64,000 nucleotides of DNA from Gemmatimonas sp. GTDB taxonomy: Bacteria > Gemmatimonadota > Gemmatimonadetes > Gemmatimonadales > Gemmatimonadaceae. The notes beneath the pieces are model-generated. The model had not been told where the DNA came from and searched no databases. It saw only the letters and a list, made by a program, of their open reading frames with translations. The stretch spans positions 1 to 64,000 of the forward strand of contig NZ_JAJTHI010000020.1 of the NCBI RefSeq assembly GCF_021298855.1, written 5' to 3'. Positions 62,590 through 64,000 of the stretch are shown here, piece after piece. Made by a program: the position numbers and the translations under genes. Within the stretch, counting starts at the first letter, position 1; the number at the start of each line of letters is the position of its first letter.

Positions 62590-63834
62590 TCAGACGGCGA
62601 AGAGGTGTCCAAGCTTGGTTCGCTTGGTTTCAAGATAGGAAGCGTTCTCACTCGTGGACGGGGCCTCGATGCGCACCCGGTCCTTCAGCACGAGGCCATA
62701 GCCATCGAGCCCGACGAGCTTGCGCGGATTGTTGGTGAGGATGCGGATGGAGCGCACGCCAAGATCCAGCAGGATCTGTGCGCCAATGCCGTAGTTGCGC
62801 AGGTCGGGCGCGAAGCCGAGGCGCTCGTTGGCCTCGACCGTATCGGCGCCGGTGTCCTGCAACTCGTACGCCTTGAGCTTGTTGAGCAAGCCAATGCCTC
62901 GGCCTTCCTGGTCGAGATACACGATGACCCCGCGCCCTTCGGTCTGGATCATCTGCATGGCTGTTTCCAGCTGCCAGCCGCAATCGCAGCGCCGCGAGTG
63001 GAACACGTCGCCGGTGAGGCACTTGCTGTGCATGCGCACGAGGATGTCCTCCCCGTGGGTGACGTCACCGTAGGCAATGGCGATGTGCTCCCGGTTGTCG
63101 ACGTCGTTGCGATAGCCCACGATGCGCCAATCCCCGTAGTCGGTGGGGAGACGGGCATCGGCCATGCGATGCACGAGCCGTTCGTGGCGGAGCCGATACG
63201 CCACCAGCTGGGCGATGGTGATGAACGTGAGGCCGTGCTCCCTGGCGTACACCTCGAGCTGCGGGCGACGCGCGGTGGTGCCGTCCTTGTTCAGGATCTC
63301 GCAAATGACGCCAGCGGGACGCAGCCCGGCCAGCCGGGCGATATCCACGGCGGCCTCGGTGTGCCCCACGCGCTGCAGCACACCGCCGTTGCGCGCACGC
63401 AGCGGATGAATGTGTCCCGGCACGCGCAGGTCGGCACGGGTGGCACTGGGGTCCACCGCCACCCGGATGGTGGTTGCCCGGTCACTGGCGCTGATGCCGG
63501 TGCTCACGCCGTACTTCGCCGCGGCGTCGATGCTGACGGTGAAGGCGGTGCTCATGGCCTCGGTGTTGTGATCCACCTGCATCTCGAGGCCAAGGCGGTC
63601 GGCCCACTCATTGGTCATGGCGAGACAGATCATGCCCTTGGCTTCGAGCATGAAGTTCACCATCTCCGGCGTGACCAGCTGGGCCGCGCAGACGAGATCT
63701 CCCTCGTTTTCGCGATCCTCGTCGTCGGCCACGACCACGAACTTGCCGGCAGCAATGTCGGCCAGGGCCTGTTCGACCGTCCCGAACACCGGCTCGGCGT
63801 GGTCGGTGTTCGCTGTTTCCGTATCCTGCATCAT
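62590..63834 (-). CDS. ribBA: Bifunctional 3,4-dihydroxy-2-butanone-4-phosphate synthase / GTP cyclohydrolase II
   Basis: Starts both branches of riboflavin synthesis. It has 414 residues. The RibB half has VVVADDEDRENEGDLVCAAQ (33-52), STGISASDRATTI and HIHPLRARNGGVLQRVGHTEAAVD. The RibA half has the zinc site H269SKCLTGDVFHSRRCDCGWQ (Cys272, Cys283, Cys285) and YLDQEGRGIGLLNKLKAYEL. Both active sites appear intact. The first of two ATGs (63834) overlaps ribE by four bases (ATGA). Confidence 0.97.
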   Translation of the reverse strand: MMQDTETANTDHAEPVFGTVEQALADIAAGKFVVVADDEDRENEGDLVCAAQLVTPEMVNFMLEAKGMICLAMTNEWADRLGLEMQVDHNTEAMSTAFTVSIDAAAKYGVSTGISASDRATTIRVAVDPSATRADLRVPGHIHPLRARNGGVLQRVGHTEAAVDIARLAGLRPAGVICEILNKDGTTARRPQLEVYAREHGLTFITIAQLVAYRLRHERLVHRMADARLPTDYGDWRIVGYRNDVDNREHIAIAYGDVTHGEDILVRMHSKCLTGDVFHSRRCDCGWQLETAMQMIQTEGRGVIVYLDQEGRGIGLLNKLKAYELQDTGADTVEANERLGFAPDLRNYGIGAQILLDLGVRSIRILTNNPRKLVGLDGYGLVLKDRVRIEAPSTSENASYLETKRTKLGHLFAV

Positions 63835-64000
63835 GACTGCAACTCCGTGAGAGCGGTCGCCAGCGTGTGGGCACCAGGGGAGCGCAGCCACGGCGACAAC
63901 AGACGTTCGACGTGCTTGGCCAGCACATCGGCTTCCACATGCGCCGCCATGCCCGGCACCAGCGTGCCGAGGGTGGTGTGGCGGCGCGTGTATTCGATAA
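63831..64000 (-). CDS. ribE: Riboflavin synthase alpha subunit, C-terminal end (partial)
   Basis: The last 55 codons of a frame that enters from beyond the window: IEYTRRHTTLGTLVPGMAAH, then VEADVLAKHVERLLSP, ending ATALTELQS. The HTTLG...V-E-x-DVLAKHVERLL pattern is the end of the second lumazine-binding repeat of RibE. It dismutates two lumazines to riboflavin. The gene order ribE-ribBA-ribH-nusB suggests a rib operon with ribD further upstream, outside the window. Confidence 0.9.
   Translation of the reverse strand, partial: IEYTRRHTTLGTLVPGMAAHVEADVLAKHVERLLSPWLRSPGAHTLATALTELQS

Overview
The window looks like chromosomal DNA of a GC-rich, diderm, aerobic bacterium. The best guess is a member of the Gemmatimonadota (inference; no rRNA is present to confirm it). 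Signs of an outer membrane are a TonB-dependent receptor, lipoproteins and a small outer-membrane-type protein. Other pointers are HPr kinase with HPr, a bacillithiol-type glycosyltransferase (bshA), a secreted protein with an NYPNPFNP motif, GTG starts and very dense 1- or 4-nt gene overlaps. I see no transposase, phage gene, CRISPR array or composition break: this is core chromosome with a few lineage-specific modules.

Layout. 1-1442: groES-groEL with a perfect CIRCE operator and a clear promoter. 1567-18418 (minus): two runs, M50 protease-scpA-scpB-rluB and moxR-DUF58-membrane protein-batA-batBC-batDE-mutL-miaA-bshA-uppP-birA. 18595-19022: monocistronic rpsT with promoter and terminator. 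19056-28275 (minus): a coiled-coil/zinc-ribbon protein, pyrR-pyrB-pyrC, a 158-residue orphan, two tandem ATP-grasp ligases and an M28 peptidase. 28384-30373: a CnoX-like thioredoxin, a small beta-barrel candidate and two tRNA-Ser genes. 30622-37869 (plus): oxidoreductase, DUF885-type protein, dipeptide-type ABC transporter parts without ATPases, and a 2-hydroxyacid dehydrogenase. 37880-43829 (minus): TPR protein, tadA, N-formylglutamate-amidohydrolase-like lipoprotein, clpB and a secreted NPNF protein. 44047-51471 (minus): a cobalamin-riboswitch-controlled vitamin B12 uptake operon (btuF-btuC-btuD-receptor-propeller lipoprotein), then recO. 51446-54636: a membrane protein, a bifunctional-nuclease-family protein and metK. 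54684-64000 (minus): ribE-ribBA-ribH-nusB-glycosyltransferase-hpf-hprK-EIIA-EIIB-EIIC-EIID-ptsH-ptsI.

The most interesting parts are: (1) the B12 locus, where a cobalamin aptamer is followed by a 13-bp hairpin that buries the Shine-Dalgarno of btuF, and where the last transport gene encodes a beta-propeller-like lipoprotein in the position of Bacteroides BtuG; (2) the paired ATP-grasp ligases next to an M28 peptidase; (3) fused Bat genes at the head of a housekeeping run; (4) a complete mannose-type PTS plus HPr kinase but no sugar-catabolic gene; (5) a dispersed 44-nt repeat; and (6) seven promoters sharing a TTGNNN/17-bp/TANNNN layout.
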